6,232 nucleotides of DNA, taken from contig JAEWVQ010000350.1 in assembly GCA_023459095.1 (NCBI GenBank), positions 1-6,232 of the forward strand. The letters run 5' to 3'. The stretch comes from Pseudomonadota bacterium. GTDB lineage: Bacteria > Pseudomonadota > Gammaproteobacteria > Burkholderiales > Rhodocyclaceae. This document shows, piece after piece, positions 5,912 through 6,232 of this stretch (position 1 is the stretch's first letter; each line of letters starts with the position of its first letter). Under the pieces are notes generated by a model. It had not been told where the DNA came from, did no database searches, and was given only the letters and a program-made list of their open reading frames with translations. The translations under genes and the position numbers were made by a program.

Positions 5912-6232
5912 ATGATGAAGCGTAAAGGCTCGTTGCGTCCCGTGCAGGCCCTGGGTGGCGGGCTGGCGGGCGTGTTGATGATGGCGGCGCCGTGCGCGCT
6001 CGCCGCCGACGAGGCGGAACTGGTCCGGCTGCAGCAGCAGATCGACGCGCAGAACAGCCAGATCGACCGCCTGAAGGCGGCGCTCGCCCGCCAGGAGGCG
6101 GCGCTCGCCGAATTGCGCAGCAGCCTGCGCGTACCGGTGCCCGATGCGCGCGGGCGCGGTGGCGAGCCGGCAGCGCCATCCGCGGCGGCGGCGCCGGTGG
6201 TGGTCGCCCAGGCGCAGGCGCCGGCGGTGCAG
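5912..6232 (+). CDS. Exported coiled-coil protein, N-terminal part (possibly porin-like; 3' end outside window)
   Basis: The frame from ATG 5912 is open to the right edge, giving 107 residues of an unfinished protein. It begins MMKRKGSLRPVQ, with a positively charged n-region and a hydrophobic core (GGGLAGVLMMAAPCALA). The likely Sec signal-peptidase site follows residue 31 or 32 (ALA/A). Cys28 is before the cleavage site and is not a convincing lipobox. Residues about 34-71 show heptad-like spacing of Leu/Ile (LVRLQQQIDAQNSQIDRLKAAL) and predict a coiled coil. Residues about 72-107 are a low-complexity Ala/Pro/Val linker. A signal peptide, a short coiled coil and then a linker are seen at the periplasmic start of trimeric porins such as DcaP, but also in other envelope proteins. 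The barrel or other main domain lies outside the window, so no function is assigned. It is 46 bases downstream of the VpsR-like gene on the same strand, suggesting co-transcription or a regulatory target. Confidence 0.75.
   Translation, partial: MMKRKGSLRPVQALGGGLAGVLMMAAPCALAADEAELVRLQQQIDAQNSQIDRLKAALARQEAALAELRSSLRVPVPDARGRGGEPAAPSAAAAPVVVAQAQAPAVQ

Overview
The window is GC-rich (roughly 70%) and densely coded, typical of a Gram-negative proteobacterium. The gene mix is two sigma-54 enhancer-binding proteins, a rhizobium-type general amino acid ABC importer, and an exported coiled-coil protein. Together with strong GC bias at third codon positions, this suggests a betaproteobacterium, perhaps of the Azoarcus/Thauera (Rhodocyclales) type. 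That assignment is an inference; no rRNA or other marker gene is present.

Layout: (1) positions 2-976, plus strand: the C-terminal AAA+ and Fis-type DNA-binding part of an AcoR-like sigma-54 activator, cut by the left edge. (2) 949-4084, minus strand: a compact three-gene operon read from right to left, aapJ (periplasmic binding protein), aapQ and aapM (two permeases). Both junctions are 4-base GTGA overlaps. The operon runs convergently into the AcoR-like gene and overlaps it by 28 bases, leaving no room for the ATPase gene aapP that normally follows aapM. (3) 4085-4527: a 443-base divergent intergenic region with an AT-rich island and candidate promoters on both strands. (4) 4528-5865, plus strand: a complete VpsR/BerB-type regulator, a family known from exopolysaccharide and biofilm control, which here keeps the sigma-54-contacting GAFTGA loop. 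(5) 5912-6232, plus strand: the start of an exported protein with a coiled coil and an Ala/Pro-rich linker, cut by the right edge and perhaps the periplasmic N-terminus of a porin-like outer-membrane protein.

The importer should bring polar or charged L-amino acids across the inner membrane, but it needs an ATPase encoded elsewhere. A -24/-12-like site upstream of aapJ raises the possibility that it is sigma-54 dependent. The VpsR-like regulator and the following exported protein are co-directional, 46 bases apart, and may form one transcription unit concerned with the cell envelope or exopolysaccharide. The most unusual points are the missing aapP, an AapQ that appears to lack the usual central pair of membrane segments, and the sigma-54-competent form of a VpsR-like protein. 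No mobile element, CRISPR array, tRNA or rRNA was seen.
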